Notes under the pieces: model-generated
What the model saw: only the letters and a program-made list of their open reading frames with translations
Told to the model about the DNA's origin: nothing
Databases searched by the model: none
Part shown: positions 43,701 through 52,756 of the stretch, in pieces
Layout: each line of letters starts with the position of its first letter
Numbering within the stretch: position 1 is the stretch's first letter
Origin: CAJPPJ01 sp963536495
GTDB taxonomy: Bacteria > Bacillota_I > Bacilli_A > RF39 > UBA660
DNA: 64,000 bases
Assembly: GCA_963536495.1 (NCBI GenBank)
Contig: CAUTAF010000001.1
Span: 1 to 64,000, forward strand
Reading direction: 5' to 3'
Made by a program: the position numbers and the translations under genes

Positions 43701-45414
43701 AACTATTAATAATGAAACACTTGAAGAAAGAAAAGCTCAAGGTGAAGAATTACCTAATATTATGAAATTCTTACATAACTTAGCAATAAGTGAAAAACTT
43801 GAATCAAAAAGATTGTGGCTTGAAAGAATACCAAATGATATTTATTTAGATAAGTTAAAAGAAAAATACAATTATCAAAAAGTTAAAAATTATATAAATC
43901 CAGTTATTGGTGAATATGATTTACCAGCATTCCAAAAACAAGATATTTTAACTATTCCATTAAGTGAAAAAGGAAATGTTTATTTAGTTGGAGTTAGTGG
44001 TAAGGATATGTTCTTTAGAAGTTTAATATATTCATTATCTGAAACTTATACACCAGATGAAGTTAATATGTATGTACTTGACTTTGATACTGAATCCTTA
44101 AAAATGTATAGCGATAATATCATGGTTGGTGATGTTATGGTAGGAGCTGAAGGAGAAAAAATTCAAAACTTCTTTAAGATGATAGATAGAATTAAAGAAG
44201 AAAGAAAGAGAATTTTAAAAGATTATAATGGGGATTATCAATTCTATTTAAAACACTCTGATAAACCTATGCCTATGATAGTAATAATGATTATAGGAAT
44301 TGAAACTTTCTTAGAAAGTTTTGCAAGTTATGAAGATTATTTAAAAATATTAAGTCGTGATTCTCAAAAATATGGTATTTCTTTAATAGTTGGAGCATCA
44401 GCAGAAAACGGTTTAAGAAGTACAATATCAAGAAACTTTAATGTTAGATATTCTCTTGAAATGAACAATCCTGATGATTACAGAAGCTTCCTTGGTATTA
44501 GATCTAAACTTTTACCATCTAAAGGAACAGCTAGAGGTTTACTTGCAATAGATGGAGAAGCTTATGAATATCAAACAGCTAGATTTGCACCAGATGAATT
44601 AATAAATGAAAAAGTGCAAGAATTAGCTAAGATATTAAAAGAAAAATATAAAACAGGAGCTAAGAAAGTACCTACACTTCCAGATATTGTTAGACTTGAA
44701 GATGTTAGCGAATCTTTTACATCTTTATCAGATGTAACATTTGGGCTTACTACAGAAGAACTTGAATATGCAAGATTTGATTTACATCAACCACTATTTA
44801 CAACTATAACAAGTGAATTTAGCGAAAATATGATAGATTTAGTTAAGACATTAATAGAAGGTATTAAAAAGATACCAAATACATCATTACAATTTTGGGA
44901 TGGTAATAGAGAATTTAAAGACTATATAAGTAGTGAATATTATGTATCACAAGACTTTATTAATATATTAAATCAATTAAAACCATATCTTGAATCTCAA
45001 GCTCAAAAACTAAAAGATGCTAATATGGATTATTCAGTATTAAAAGATCAACCAAATATACTTATCATTTCTAATGATTTTGGTTCAATTTATGCAACTT
45101 GTAAGGGGGACGATAAGACTTTAATGAATCAAGTTTTAGCACTTGCAAATCTTACAAAAACACTTAATTTCTTAGTTGTGGATTCAGCTACAAATATCAA
45201 AAAATATAGATATGATGAATGGTATAGTAACTTTATAGATGCTAAAGAAGGTATTTATGTAGGTAATAATATAGGAACAGGTAATTATCAATTCTCTTAT
45301 GAACCAAGAAGTTTAAGAGAAACATTAACTAATGATTATGGATATATTATTAAAAAAGGTATACCAACAAGAGTTAAATTTATTTCAAGTAAGAAAAAAG
45401 AAGGTGAAGAATAA
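40789..45414 (+). CDS. essC: EssC/YukBA-type FtsK/SpoIIIE ATPase of type VII secretion
   Basis: This is the motor of the T7SSb system, exporting WXG100-type helical proteins. The 1541-residue chain has FHA-like domains in the first ~200 residues (SQFGTYVNSKRV marks the second), two membrane helices at about 258-315, and tandem FtsK/SpoIIIE ATPase domains. The first has an intact Walker A GMTGSGKS (721-728), DYKGGG, LLLISDEFAELK and LATQKPGGVV. The second has a degenerate P loop (VGVSGKDMF near 1067-1075). A further degenerate C-terminal ATPase-like region follows. It is fully sized for EssC. esaB starts in its stop codon. Confidence 0.95.
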   Translation: MRVSYITKDNIINFDLPKKKAGNYWITDNNDEESRNVINIKALDDKWEMTSNSETTIIFNAQALKSVFLENNTFYSLKEYGKDSLSFIYTSDVFDKSFRVYETTGDVRLKIGKATDSSIIYSNLNIKDTNNELVYQGGNWIINDLSSQFGTYVNSKRVTSKVVKNGDVVFIMGLRIIVLGKLLIINNPKNQVRINTNYLIAKNLEKEAENRPQVKDVDPALVELYTEDEYFSRSPRFKSNVLTTKIKVNNPPSFPQNKERPAILIIGPMITMGMASVGTLFNVVSRLAQGAELMSVFPQLLMSSTMMAGTFLWPFLTRKYEKKMLAQNIKDMTAKYKEYIETKRKQIALIGQGQRDSLLDNNVSLNECESIIKSRNRRLWERDLSHNDFLNLRLGLGNKNIELEIDSSGGDANSDGDLANYMNDMISTSKILYDVPITESLVRKNVIAIEGKKIQSKEFINNLILQMITFHSYRDLKIVIFSSEENKENWDFTKSLPHCWNDSHDKRYVAFSLDEMKEISFLLEQDLKRRTTNPETGEAVKINGDDANSAYKKYLPYYVIITDNFKYAKDLQIMSDVVNNPVNMGFSILISGENLRNVPSKTRAFISLGDKSSTLFGSEMLSNKQKNFIQDKADYNINFVSKKLANIPIAATGGEFSLPDMISFLGLYKAGMIDQLNPLNRWKKNNPVVSLGVPIGVGTNGELFKLDLHEKYHGPHGLIAGMTGSGKSEFIITYILSLAINFSPEEVQFVLIDYKGGGLAGAFENRETGVKLPHLIGTITNLDVTEINRSLLSIQSELKRRQAAFNKARDKLNESTMDIYKYQKYYRAGLLDEPISHLLLISDEFAELKSQQPDFMDELISTARIGRSLGVHLILATQKPGGVVNDQIWSNSKFRVCLKVQDAGDSKEMIRRPDAAGLKQAGRFYLQVGYDEFFAMGQSAWAGAQYIPSEKVVKQIDDSLEFLDETGNVIRTINNETLEERKAQGEELPNIMKFLHNLAISEKLESKRLWLERIPNDIYLDKLKEKYNYQKVKNYINPVIGEYDLPAFQKQDILTIPLSEKGNVYLVGVSGKDMFFRSLIYSLSETYTPDEVNMYVLDFDTESLKMYSDNIMVGDVMVGAEGEKIQNFFKMIDRIKEERKRILKDYNGDYQFYLKHSDKPMPMIVIMIIGIETFLESFASYEDYLKILSRDSQKYGISLIVGASAENGLRSTISRNFNVRYSLEMNNPDDYRSFLGIRSKLLPSKGTARGLLAIDGEAYEYQTARFAPDELINEKVQELAKILKEKYKTGAKKVPTLPDIVRLEDVSESFTSLSDVTFGLTTEELEYARFDLHQPLFTTITSEFSENMIDLVKTLIEGIKKIPNTSLQFWDGNREFKDYISSEYYVSQDFINILNQLKPYLESQAQKLKDANMDYSVLKDQPNILIISNDFGSIYATCKGDDKTLMNQVLALANLTKTLNFLVVDSATNIKKYRYDEWYSNFIDAKEGIYVGNNIGTGNYQFSYEPRSLRETLTNDYGYIIKKGIPTRVKFISSKKKEGEE

Positions 45415-45668
45415 TGAATAATAAAGTTTTAGTAGAAGTCTTCTTACCATCTCTTCAACAAAGTTATAACGTTTTAATTCCTATAAATAAAAGAATTATA
45501 AATGTTGTAGCTTTGCTTGAAAAAGCAATAGTAGATCTTAGTAATGGATACTTTGAAGAAATGGGAGTATGTAAATTATTTAATGAAGAAACAGGTAATC
45601 CATATGATGAAAGTTTAACTGTAAAGGAAACTGACATTAGAAATGGAACTAAACTAATAATGTTTTAA
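45414..45668 (+). CDS. esaB: EsaB/YukD-like ubiquitin-fold T7SS protein
   Basis: This 84-residue protein has the YukD/EsaB ubiquitin-like pattern: a beta hairpin (VLVEVFLPSLQQSYNVLIP), a helix, and a closing RNGTKLIMF strand. EsaB is a cytosolic T7SS accessory factor. The ATG overlaps the essC TAA (TAATG), so the two proteins are made together. Confidence 0.88.
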   Translation: MNNKVLVEVFLPSLQQSYNVLIPINKRIINVVALLEKAIVDLSNGYFEEMGVCKLFNEETGNPYDESLTVKETDIRNGTKLIMF

Positions 45669-45751
45669 AAAATAATAGCAAAAAAAAAACAAATATGATA
45701 TATTTAAAAATAGATAGTAAACTAGGTAATAGTTATTGGAGGTAAATAATT

Positions 45752-46975
45752 ATGTCTATATATGGTAGCGCAGTAAGCGGTAATGGAAATTATGTTATAT
45801 CATTACAAGAAATAAATAATAAAAGAATTCAGTTTAAAGAAGGATTAGAAGCAGTAGTAGATTCTTATAATGAAATTTTAAAACAATTACAAAAATTTCA
45901 AGAAATGAAGGGTGATGCAGCAGTTGGTAAAACATCTGAAGATTTAATTGCTAAGATTCGTGAAATATTAGTTGATTTACAAGGAATTTGTAATAAACAT
46001 TATTTATATTTACTTACAGTTTTATCTGGAAGAGAAGAAATGGAAACTATGCAAAATGCTGAGTTATTCAATAAGTTACAAGAAGTTGGCCTAGTAACAG
46101 GAGCAGGGGACGGACAAAATTCTACTACAGTAAATGGTAATAACAACAATACTCAAACAGCAGGAAGAGATATGATTAATAACTATTACCAAAGAGCAGG
46201 AAGAGATGTTAATGGACATGCAGGTGTAGGAAATACAGGACATGCAGGTTATGGAAACTCTGGTAATATAGCAGCTCAAGGAAATGGTATAGGAAATAGA
46301 GTAGCGGATAGTAGTAATAATGCAGGTACATATGGAGGAGTAAAAACTCCTAGTGTTGTAGTTCAACCTGATACAGCAAAAGGTACTACGGTAACTGATA
46401 GATATTGGAAATCAACTATTACTACAACTCCAGTTCAAACACAACAAACTCCAGCTTTTGAACAAAAATTACAAGTAGCAGGAGGAGCAAGTCAATCAAA
46501 AATTAATTTAGTTAATAATGTTCCAGCTTCAACAGGTGGTGGATTTGGTGGAGGAAGTGTAACATATAATACATATAATTACCCTCAAGCACCAGCTGCT
46601 CCTGAAGTTAAAGCTGAAGTTCCAGCAGCACCAGTTGTAGATCAAGATGCAGCAGTAGTTGGAAAAGGAAATGCAAGTAATGTTGTTGGAGATGCTAACG
46701 TAGTAGGTAACAACATGAATGCTCAATCATTGAATGGAGATGCAGTTAATCAAGCAGGATTATTAAACGATAACTCTCATGACTTTGTGGGAACAGTATT
46801 TGGTGATTTTGATGATAGTAATACTAGTGTTGGAAACAATACATTAGGACAAGACTTTACAAAAGCAGGTTTAGGATTACTTGGACTTGGTGGAGCAGGT
46901 CTTGCATACGGAGCATACAAATATAATCAAGATAAAAAAACTGATGATGAAAAATATTTCGACAATCAAATGTAA
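45752..46975 (+). CDS. T7SS-linked Gly/Asn-rich protein with hydrophobic C-terminus (family B, copy 1)
   Basis: I do not recognise this 407-residue protein. Residues 1-130 are helical (KRIQFKEGLEAVVDSYNEIL onward). Residues ~131-360 are low-complexity, rich in Gly, Asn, Ala, Gln and Val. Near the C-terminus is AGLGLLGLGGAGLAYGAY, a Gly-rich hydrophobic span followed by a charged tail. There is no signal peptide. The protein at 53865 has the same three-part plan and a near-identical AGLGTLGLGAVGLG span. TTGGAGG is the ribosome site. It directly follows essC-esaB, so a T7SS structural or secreted role is likely. Confidence 0.7.
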   Translation: MSIYGSAVSGNGNYVISLQEINNKRIQFKEGLEAVVDSYNEILKQLQKFQEMKGDAAVGKTSEDLIAKIREILVDLQGICNKHYLYLLTVLSGREEMETMQNAELFNKLQEVGLVTGAGDGQNSTTVNGNNNNTQTAGRDMINNYYQRAGRDVNGHAGVGNTGHAGYGNSGNIAAQGNGIGNRVADSSNNAGTYGGVKTPSVVVQPDTAKGTTVTDRYWKSTITTTPVQTQQTPAFEQKLQVAGGASQSKINLVNNVPASTGGGFGGGSVTYNTYNYPQAPAAPEVKAEVPAAPVVDQDAAVVGKGNASNVVGDANVVGNNMNAQSLNGDAVNQAGLLNDNSHDFVGTVFGDFDDSNTSVGNNTLGQDFTKAGLGLLGLGGAGLAYGAYKYNQDKKTDDEKYFDNQM

Positions 46976-46981
46976 TAAAAG

Positions 46982-47005
46982 AAAGCAAGTAAGTTGCTTT
47001 TTTTT
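46982..47005 (+). terminator. Intrinsic terminator after family B copy 1
   Basis: AAAGCAA (46982-46988) pairs with TTGCTTT (46994-47000) around GTAAG, followed by T residues to 47005. Confidence 0.8.
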
Positions 47006-47015
47006 ATGGTAATAT

Positions 47016-47021
47016 TATAAT
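47016..47021 (+). promoter_or_regulatory. -10 box for the pilin-like gene
   Basis: TATAAT, 23 bases before the ATG at 47045, just after a terminator. Confidence 0.4.
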
Positions 47022-47044
47022 TATAGTAGAAAGGATATATTGAA

Positions 47045-47641
47045 ATGTTAAAAAATAAAAAAGGTTTTACTTTAATAGAACTTATAGCTGTTGTTATTAT
47101 CTTAGCTATTTTAATGATGATAGCAATACCAAGTATTACTTCTGTTATAGAAGATTCTAGAAAGAAAGGAACAATTAGTACCTTACAAGAATTTGTTAAT
47201 AAAGCTAGAACTGATATAAGTTTAGGACTTGATGAAATAGAAAAATATTCATTCTTTAATGGAGATAACAAAGCTGTTATAGAACAAAATCCAGAAAATT
47301 TATATTTTATTCCATGGGCATGTTTAGAAATGCAAAAAGGTGAAAAATCTGGATATGGAGCATGGACAGAAGAAACTGGTGTATTTGTTAAATTTAGAGA
47401 AGATAGAGATCCTATATATTTAGTTCAATTTAAAGATGTTACATTACATTCTTTACCATTAGTTACAGATTCAGAATTAGATAAAAATACAGCTCAATTA
47501 AGACAAAAAATTAAAACTAACAACAAAATAGCTAATCCTCATAAAGATATAGTTGAATATGAAGGAAAAAATTATAGTTTAGCAGCTAGAAATTTATTAA
47601 TAGCTAAAAATCCAGATGGAACAGCTTGTGTTAGAAAATAA
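47045..47641 (+). CDS. Type IV pilin-like / pseudopilin protein
   Basis: This 198-residue protein opens with KKGFTLIELIAVVIILAILMM, the class III prepilin signal with the conserved Glu at mature position 5 and the hydrophobic helix. The rest is a polar globular domain with two Cys. Such proteins form competence or secretion pseudopili after cleavage by a prepilin peptidase. No peptidase, ATPase or platform gene lies in the window. It has its own -10 box and terminators on both sides, so it is a single-gene unit set between T7SS genes. Confidence 0.85.
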   Translation: MLKNKKGFTLIELIAVVIILAILMMIAIPSITSVIEDSRKKGTISTLQEFVNKARTDISLGLDEIEKYSFFNGDNKAVIEQNPENLYFIPWACLEMQKGEKSGYGAWTEETGVFVKFREDRDPIYLVQFKDVTLHSLPLVTDSELDKNTAQLRQKIKTNNKIANPHKDIVEYEGKNYSLAARNLLIAKNPDGTACVRK

Positions 47642-47650
47642 TAAATAAAG

Positions 47651-47687
47651 AAGTATTGATAATTAAAAGTTATTAATACTTTTTTTC
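47651..47687 (+). terminator. Intrinsic terminator after the pilin-like gene
   Basis: AAGTATTGATAA pairs with TTATTAATACTT (one G-T pair) around TTAAAAG, followed by seven T. Confidence 0.82.
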
Positions 47688-47690
47688 TTG

Positions 47691-47699
47691 TGATATAAT
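47691..47699 (+). promoter_or_regulatory. Extended -10 promoter of smc
   Basis: TGATATAAT with TATAAT at 47694-47699, 17 bases before the ATG. AGGTGA is the ribosome site. Confidence 0.55.
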
Positions 47700-47716
47700 C
47701 TAATATAGGTGAAGTT

Positions 47717-50647
47717 ATGTATTTAAAAGAAATTAAGATAGCAGGTTTTAAATCGTTTAGAGATAATATTACTATGACTTTTGATAAAGGTATTTCTTGT
47801 TTAGTAGGACCTAATGGAAGTGGTAAAAGTAATATAATAGATGCAGTAAGGTTTGTACTTGGAGAACAATCAAGTAAGTCATTAAGAGGAGATCAAGGTA
47901 TGACTGATCTTATTTTTTCTGGTTCACAAAATAGTAAAGCATTAAATGTAGCAAGTGTATCTTTAACTTTTGATAATAGCGATAATTATTTAAAAATTCC
48001 TTTTAAAGAATTATCTATTAAAAGAAGAATATATAGAACTGGTGAAAATGATTATTTTATAAATGGTGAGAAAGTAAGACTTAAAGATATAATAGATTTA
48101 TTTTTAGATTCAGGTATAGGTAAAAATGCTTTTTCTATAGTAGGTCAAGGTGAAATTGCTAAGATTTTATCAAATTCCTCACTTGATAGAAGAAGTATTA
48201 TAGAACAAGCTGCAGGAATAGCAAAATATAAAGAAAGAAAGATTGAAACTACAAGAAAATTAATAAAAGTAGATGATAATTTAAATAGAGTAAAAGATAT
48301 ACTTGATGAATTAAAATTACAACTAGATCCATTAAAAGAACAAAGTATAAATGCTAGAAGATATACTGATTTAAAAGAAGAATTAGAAAACTTAGAAATA
48401 TCATTAATTACTGAAAATATCTATAAAGATAATGCTTTATTAAAAGAAGAAGAAAAAGAATTAGAAAAAGAAAACGATAAGAAAATTCTTTTAGAAAAAG
48501 AAGATGAGGAAAGTTTTTTAAATATTGAAAAATATAAAAGAGATATAAGAAGAAAAGAAATAATTATAGATGATTATAATGAAAAAATAGTTAAATTATC
48601 AGAATTAGTTAATAAATTATCTTTGAAAAAAGAAATGCTATTAAAAGATGAAAAATATAATTTATCTGAAGATAAGAGAAGCTTAGAATTAGTTAATTTA
48701 AAAGAAGAAATATTAAAAGAAACTAAGAATAAAGAAATTTTATTAAAAGAGATTGATATTGAAAAAGAAGAAAAAAATGAGTTAGAAAAACATTTGAATT
48801 CTTTATATGAAAAGCTAGAATCTCTTGAAAATAAAATAATGTTATCTAATAAAGAAAAAACAGAACTTTTAAGAAGTATTGATTATTCTAATTCGAGACT
48901 TAATTATTTAGAAAACTTTATAGATAATAAAAATTCTAACAATAAAGCTCTTTCTTCAATACTTAATAATCCTAGATTAACTGGTATAGAAAAAACTATT
49001 GAAGAAGTAATATCTTGTGATGAAAAATATGAAATTATTAAAGAAATTTCTATTGGACCTATTAGAAATAATTTAATAGTAAAAGATGAATATAGTGCTA
49101 AACAAGCAGTAGAGTATTTAAAAAATAATAAGATAGGAAGACTTACTTTTTATCCTTTAACTAGTATTAAAAAGAAAGAAATATATGATATAGAGCATTT
49201 AAAATCTAATAGTGCTTATTTAGGTGTTTTATCTGATATTTTAGAAGTAGATATTAAATATAAAAATATTATTTCTAGTTTATTTGGAACTACTTTGGTA
49301 GCAAAAACAATAGATGATGCATTTTTAATAAGTAATTTGGTTAATAAAAAATATAAAGTAATATCACTAGATGGTTCAGTTGTTAATCCATATGGATCTT
49401 TAACTGGAGGTTTTTCAAAAATTAACGATAACCTAGTATCTAGTAAAAGAGAAATATCTGAATTAAAAGAAAAAATAAAAATTAATACTAAGTTAAAAGA
49501 TGAATTAGACTTAGATAATCAAAAAAATATTAATCAAAGAGATTTAGTAAATAAAGAAATATTTGATTTAACATCAAAAATAAATTTTTTAAAACAAAAT
49601 ATTGAAAATAAAGAGAGTTTATTAGAAGAAAAGATAAAACTAATTGAAAATTTAGAATTTAATACTAAAGTAGTAGATAAATCTAAAAATAATCAAGCAC
49701 TTGATGAAATATCTAATGAATTTTATGAAAAAGAAAAAGAATTAAATTTACTTAATTTAGAAAAAGAAAAAGAAGTAAAAGAAATAAAAAAAATTAGAGA
49801 AGATTTAGAAGTTTTAGAATCTACTAAAAGATCTATAGAACTTGAAATAAATAAAGTGAATTTATATATAAAAAATTTAGAATTAGCAATAAATACAAAG
49901 AATATTAAAATAGATAATAATTTAAAATTATTAGGTGAAGAATATTCTTTAACTTATGAAAATGCAAGAAATAAATATATTTTAGAAATAGAAGAAAAAG
50001 AAGCGGAAGAAAAAATTTCTAAGATAAAAGAAGAAATAAAATCTTTAGGTTTTGTAAATTTACTTGCCATAGAAGAATATAAAAAAGTAAATGAAAGATA
50101 TACTTTCTTGACTTCTCAAGAAACCGAATTATTAAATGCTAAAGATACACTTAATCAAATGATTAATGAAATAGATAGTTATGTAGAAACGGAATTTAAA
50201 AAGACTTTTAATGAAGTTAATATTCACTTTAAAGAGATATTTAAAAAATTCTTTAGAGGAGGAGATGCAGAGTTAATTTTAACTGATCCAGATAATTTAC
50301 TTGAAACAGGAATTGAGATTAATGCTACCCCTCCTGGTAAGAAACTATCTAGTATATCTTTACTTTCTGGAGGAGAAAAAACATTAACTGCTATATCTTT
50401 AATATTTGCGATATTAGAAATAAAAGATACTCCGTTTTGTATATTTGATGAAGTAGAAGCAGCACTTGATGAAGATAATGTTTTAAAATTTGGTGAATAT
50501 ATAAAGGAATATAGTGATAAAACAGACTTCTTAATAGTTACACATAAAAAAGAAACTATGGAATATGCTAAGAGTTTATATGGAATAACTATGGAAGAAG
50601 AGGGAATAAGTAAGGTTGTAAGTATACAATTGGTAAAAGGAGAATAA
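47717..50647 (+). CDS. smc: Chromosome segregation protein SMC (short form)
   Basis: SMC is the condensin ATPase that organises the chromosome. The 976-residue protein has GPNGSGKSN (31-39), a coiled-coil arm, a hinge with VNPYGSLTGGF, the second arm, LSGGEKTLTAISLIFA and the Walker B FDEVEAALDEDN. Typical Bacilli SMC is about 1180 residues; this one is ~200 shorter, with the loss in the coiled-coil arms, similar to Mycoplasma SMC. It is not beside ftsY. The downstream LRR gene starts one base after its stop. Confidence 0.95.
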   Translation: MYLKEIKIAGFKSFRDNITMTFDKGISCLVGPNGSGKSNIIDAVRFVLGEQSSKSLRGDQGMTDLIFSGSQNSKALNVASVSLTFDNSDNYLKIPFKELSIKRRIYRTGENDYFINGEKVRLKDIIDLFLDSGIGKNAFSIVGQGEIAKILSNSSLDRRSIIEQAAGIAKYKERKIETTRKLIKVDDNLNRVKDILDELKLQLDPLKEQSINARRYTDLKEELENLEISLITENIYKDNALLKEEEKELEKENDKKILLEKEDEESFLNIEKYKRDIRRKEIIIDDYNEKIVKLSELVNKLSLKKEMLLKDEKYNLSEDKRSLELVNLKEEILKETKNKEILLKEIDIEKEEKNELEKHLNSLYEKLESLENKIMLSNKEKTELLRSIDYSNSRLNYLENFIDNKNSNNKALSSILNNPRLTGIEKTIEEVISCDEKYEIIKEISIGPIRNNLIVKDEYSAKQAVEYLKNNKIGRLTFYPLTSIKKKEIYDIEHLKSNSAYLGVLSDILEVDIKYKNIISSLFGTTLVAKTIDDAFLISNLVNKKYKVISLDGSVVNPYGSLTGGFSKINDNLVSSKREISELKEKIKINTKLKDELDLDNQKNINQRDLVNKEIFDLTSKINFLKQNIENKESLLEEKIKLIENLEFNTKVVDKSKNNQALDEISNEFYEKEKELNLLNLEKEKEVKEIKKIREDLEVLESTKRSIELEINKVNLYIKNLELAINTKNIKIDNNLKLLGEEYSLTYENARNKYILEIEEKEAEEKISKIKEEIKSLGFVNLLAIEEYKKVNERYTFLTSQETELLNAKDTLNQMINEIDSYVETEFKKTFNEVNIHFKEIFKKFFRGGDAELILTDPDNLLETGIEINATPPGKKLSSISLLSGGEKTLTAISLIFAILEIKDTPFCIFDEVEAALDEDNVLKFGEYIKEYSDKTDFLIVTHKKETMEYAKSLYGITMEEEGISKVVSIQLVKGE

Positions 50648-50648
50648 A

Positions 50649-51353
50649 ATGATACATTTTACAAGTGATAATCTTAATAGATATATTGCTTTTAAACTTG
50701 GGGTTGAGAGATTAAGTTTTGATTTATTTGAATTATCAAAATTAAAAGAATTAGAAATAGATCCATGTGCAGATAATTTATATTTTGAAGTATCTAGTGA
50801 TATATTAAAATATTTTGTATCTCTTGAGTCTTTAACTATTAAAAATATGCCTTGTAGTGAAGAGTTATTAAATGAAATAATTAAGTTACAAAATTTAAAA
50901 TCATTAAGACTTGTTAATTCATCTATTTTTAATATAGAAAATTTAAGTAATAAAAAATTAACTACTTTAATATTAAATAACACTTATGTTAATAATATGG
51001 ATAGATTAAATAACTTTAAGTTTTTAAATAAGCTATCTTTAATAGATATGAAGAAAGTTGATATATTATTTTTAAAAGATTTACCTAATTTATCATCTTT
51101 AACTTTAACTAATTCAAAAGTAGAAAGAGAAAATATGTTAAGTATCTTTAATTTAATAGAATATCTTGCTATTGATAATACGGATATTAAAGATTTATCT
51201 TTCTTAAATGAAATGAATAGATTAAAGACTCTTATAATCGATTCTAATATTTATGAAAATAATACTAAGTTAATAAATTCTTTGATAAAAAGAAATGTAT
51301 GTGTACTTGAAAATGGTATTCATAATTTAAGTTATAAGGAAGAAAGATTATGA
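50649..51353 (+). CDS. Cytoplasmic leucine-rich-repeat protein
   Basis: This 234-residue protein consists of about seven LRR units (for example LKSLRLVNSSIFNIENL and LSSLTLTNSKVERENM) with no signal peptide or anchor. It follows smc by one base with GGAG before the ATG, and overlaps the next gene as ATGA. LRRs bind proteins, so it may be an adaptor for the next gene. Its role is unknown. Confidence 0.75.
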   Translation: MIHFTSDNLNRYIAFKLGVERLSFDLFELSKLKELEIDPCADNLYFEVSSDILKYFVSLESLTIKNMPCSEELLNEIIKLQNLKSLRLVNSSIFNIENLSNKKLTTLILNNTYVNNMDRLNNFKFLNKLSLIDMKKVDILFLKDLPNLSSLTLTNSKVERENMLSIFNLIEYLAIDNTDIKDLSFLNEMNRLKTLIIDSNIYENNTKLINSLIKRNVCVLENGIHNLSYKEERL

Positions 51354-52678
51354 AATATGATTATATGTTAGAAATAGAAAAATTAACTTTAAAAGATATT
51401 GAAGATATAAAACAATTTAAAAATAGTAATAAAACATCTAAACTTTTAGTATCTATTGATTCTACTAAAAAATTAACTAGTGATATGTTAAATGAATTAA
51501 TTGAAATAAAAGAACTTTATATTCAAGTAAAAGGTCCATATAATAATGAATATATAAAAAAATATGATAATTTATCGTATGTTAGAGAACAAAATATATA
51601 TAGTGTATTTGAATTAAGAGAAATAATAAGACAATTAGAAGCAATAAATGAAGTTATTTTAAGTAATTTAAAACCACTTCCTAAAGTATTTATGATTTAT
51701 GATTATTTAAGAACTAATTATGATGTAGATTATTTTTCTAAGGTTAATGATTTAAAAGGTTTAATACTTGGTGATTTAAGTCCTTTATCTATTGGAGTTA
51801 TCTTTAAAGAGATGCTTGATAGATATGAAATACCAAATGAAGTTATATTTTTAGAAGATGCTAATATTATCTATAATAAAGTAACTATATCAAAATATAG
51901 TTATATATTTGATTTAGCAACTGATACATATAATTATCAAAATAATATGTATTCTAGAATCAAATTCTTTTCAAATATGGATATAAATAATTTATTAAGA
52001 AAATATCCAATAAATAAAAAAGAAAATTTATCAGCTTTAACTTCAGTTATTCAATTAGATGAAGATACTATGAAGATATTAAATAAATTAACTAAAAGAG
52101 TATCTAGTGAAGTTAATTTTAGAATATATAAAAGAGATGATGAAAGTAGAATTATAGTAGGTGAAATGAAAAAAAATTATTATATGCCTAAAAATCTAAA
52201 CAGATATTTTATAGCAGATATTTATAATAATGAAGAAATAAATAATCCTAAGATATTCTATACAAAAGAAAAATTATTAGAAAAAGAAGATAATATCGCT
52301 AATACAATATTGGGTAGAGAAAAATTAGATTCTTTATTTAAAGAAAGTAAATATAATTTAGATGAAGAAGAAAATGAATATGTTGATAACTTAAAAGTTA
52401 AAACATATAAAAAAGCTAGTTTTGATTGTTTATTATTAGAAAAAACTTATAGTAGTAATGTTTATTTTTATAATTATTATGAATTATATAAAAATAAAGA
52501 AGATGATATTACTTTTTATCAAACAGAAATTATTACATCAAATGATTTATTTACAATAAAGGACGAAAAATTAGTTAATGAATTTTTAAAAACCGCTAAA
52601 GTATCATTTAGGAGTTATTATTTAGATGGATTCATGGGATATTGTTCAATTGAAGAGTCTAATAATGAAAATATGTAA
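51350..52678 (+). CDS. Transglutaminase-fold-like protein lacking catalytic residues
   Basis: This 442-residue cytoplasmic protein has, at about residues 107-200, the order KVFMIYDYLRTNYDVD, LKGLILGDLSPLSIGVIFKE, YEIPNEVIF, IIYNKVTISKYSYIFDLATD. This follows the transglutaminase-like pattern (K-x-iYdyl, Gll-x-G-xx-C-xG-xa, Gi, H-xWN-x-V, yxiDlTxD). The Cys position appears to be Ser/Leu and the His position Ile. The flanks are unassigned. It is coupled to the LRR gene by ATGA. The fold is inferred by eye; a non-enzymatic role is likely if it is right. Confidence 0.5.
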   Translation: MKYDYMLEIEKLTLKDIEDIKQFKNSNKTSKLLVSIDSTKKLTSDMLNELIEIKELYIQVKGPYNNEYIKKYDNLSYVREQNIYSVFELREIIRQLEAINEVILSNLKPLPKVFMIYDYLRTNYDVDYFSKVNDLKGLILGDLSPLSIGVIFKEMLDRYEIPNEVIFLEDANIIYNKVTISKYSYIFDLATDTYNYQNNMYSRIKFFSNMDINNLLRKYPINKKENLSALTSVIQLDEDTMKILNKLTKRVSSEVNFRIYKRDDESRIIVGEMKKNYYMPKNLNRYFIADIYNNEEINNPKIFYTKEKLLEKEDNIANTILGREKLDSLFKESKYNLDEEENEYVDNLKVKTYKKASFDCLLLEKTYSSNVYFYNYYELYKNKEDDITFYQTEIITSNDLFTIKDEKLVNEFLKTAKVSFRSYYLDGFMGYCSIEESNNENM

Positions 52679-52695
52679 ATCCAATATGAAAATTA

Positions 52696-52724
52696 TTGAA
52701 TTATCTTTTTAATTATTATATACT
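52696..52724 (+). promoter_or_regulatory. Promoter of the WXG100 unit
   Basis: TTGAAT (52696-52701), a 17-base spacer and TATACT (52719-52724) precede the WXG100 gene. The leader is about 27 nt and carries AAGGAG. Confidence 0.65.
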
Positions 52725-52756
52725 TTAATCATAAGGTAGGAAGGAGATTAGATACT

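Noticed and set aside
46091..46726. Open frames on the minus strand within the Gly/Asn-rich gene
   Set aside because: They arise from the repetitive composition of the plus-strand gene, encode Cys/Ser/Ile-rich nonsense, and have no ribosome site.
50576..50983. 135-codon minus-strand frame across the smc/LRR junction
   Set aside because: It is antisense to two well-supported coding regions and has no promoter or SD; AT-rich coding sequence often gives such frames.
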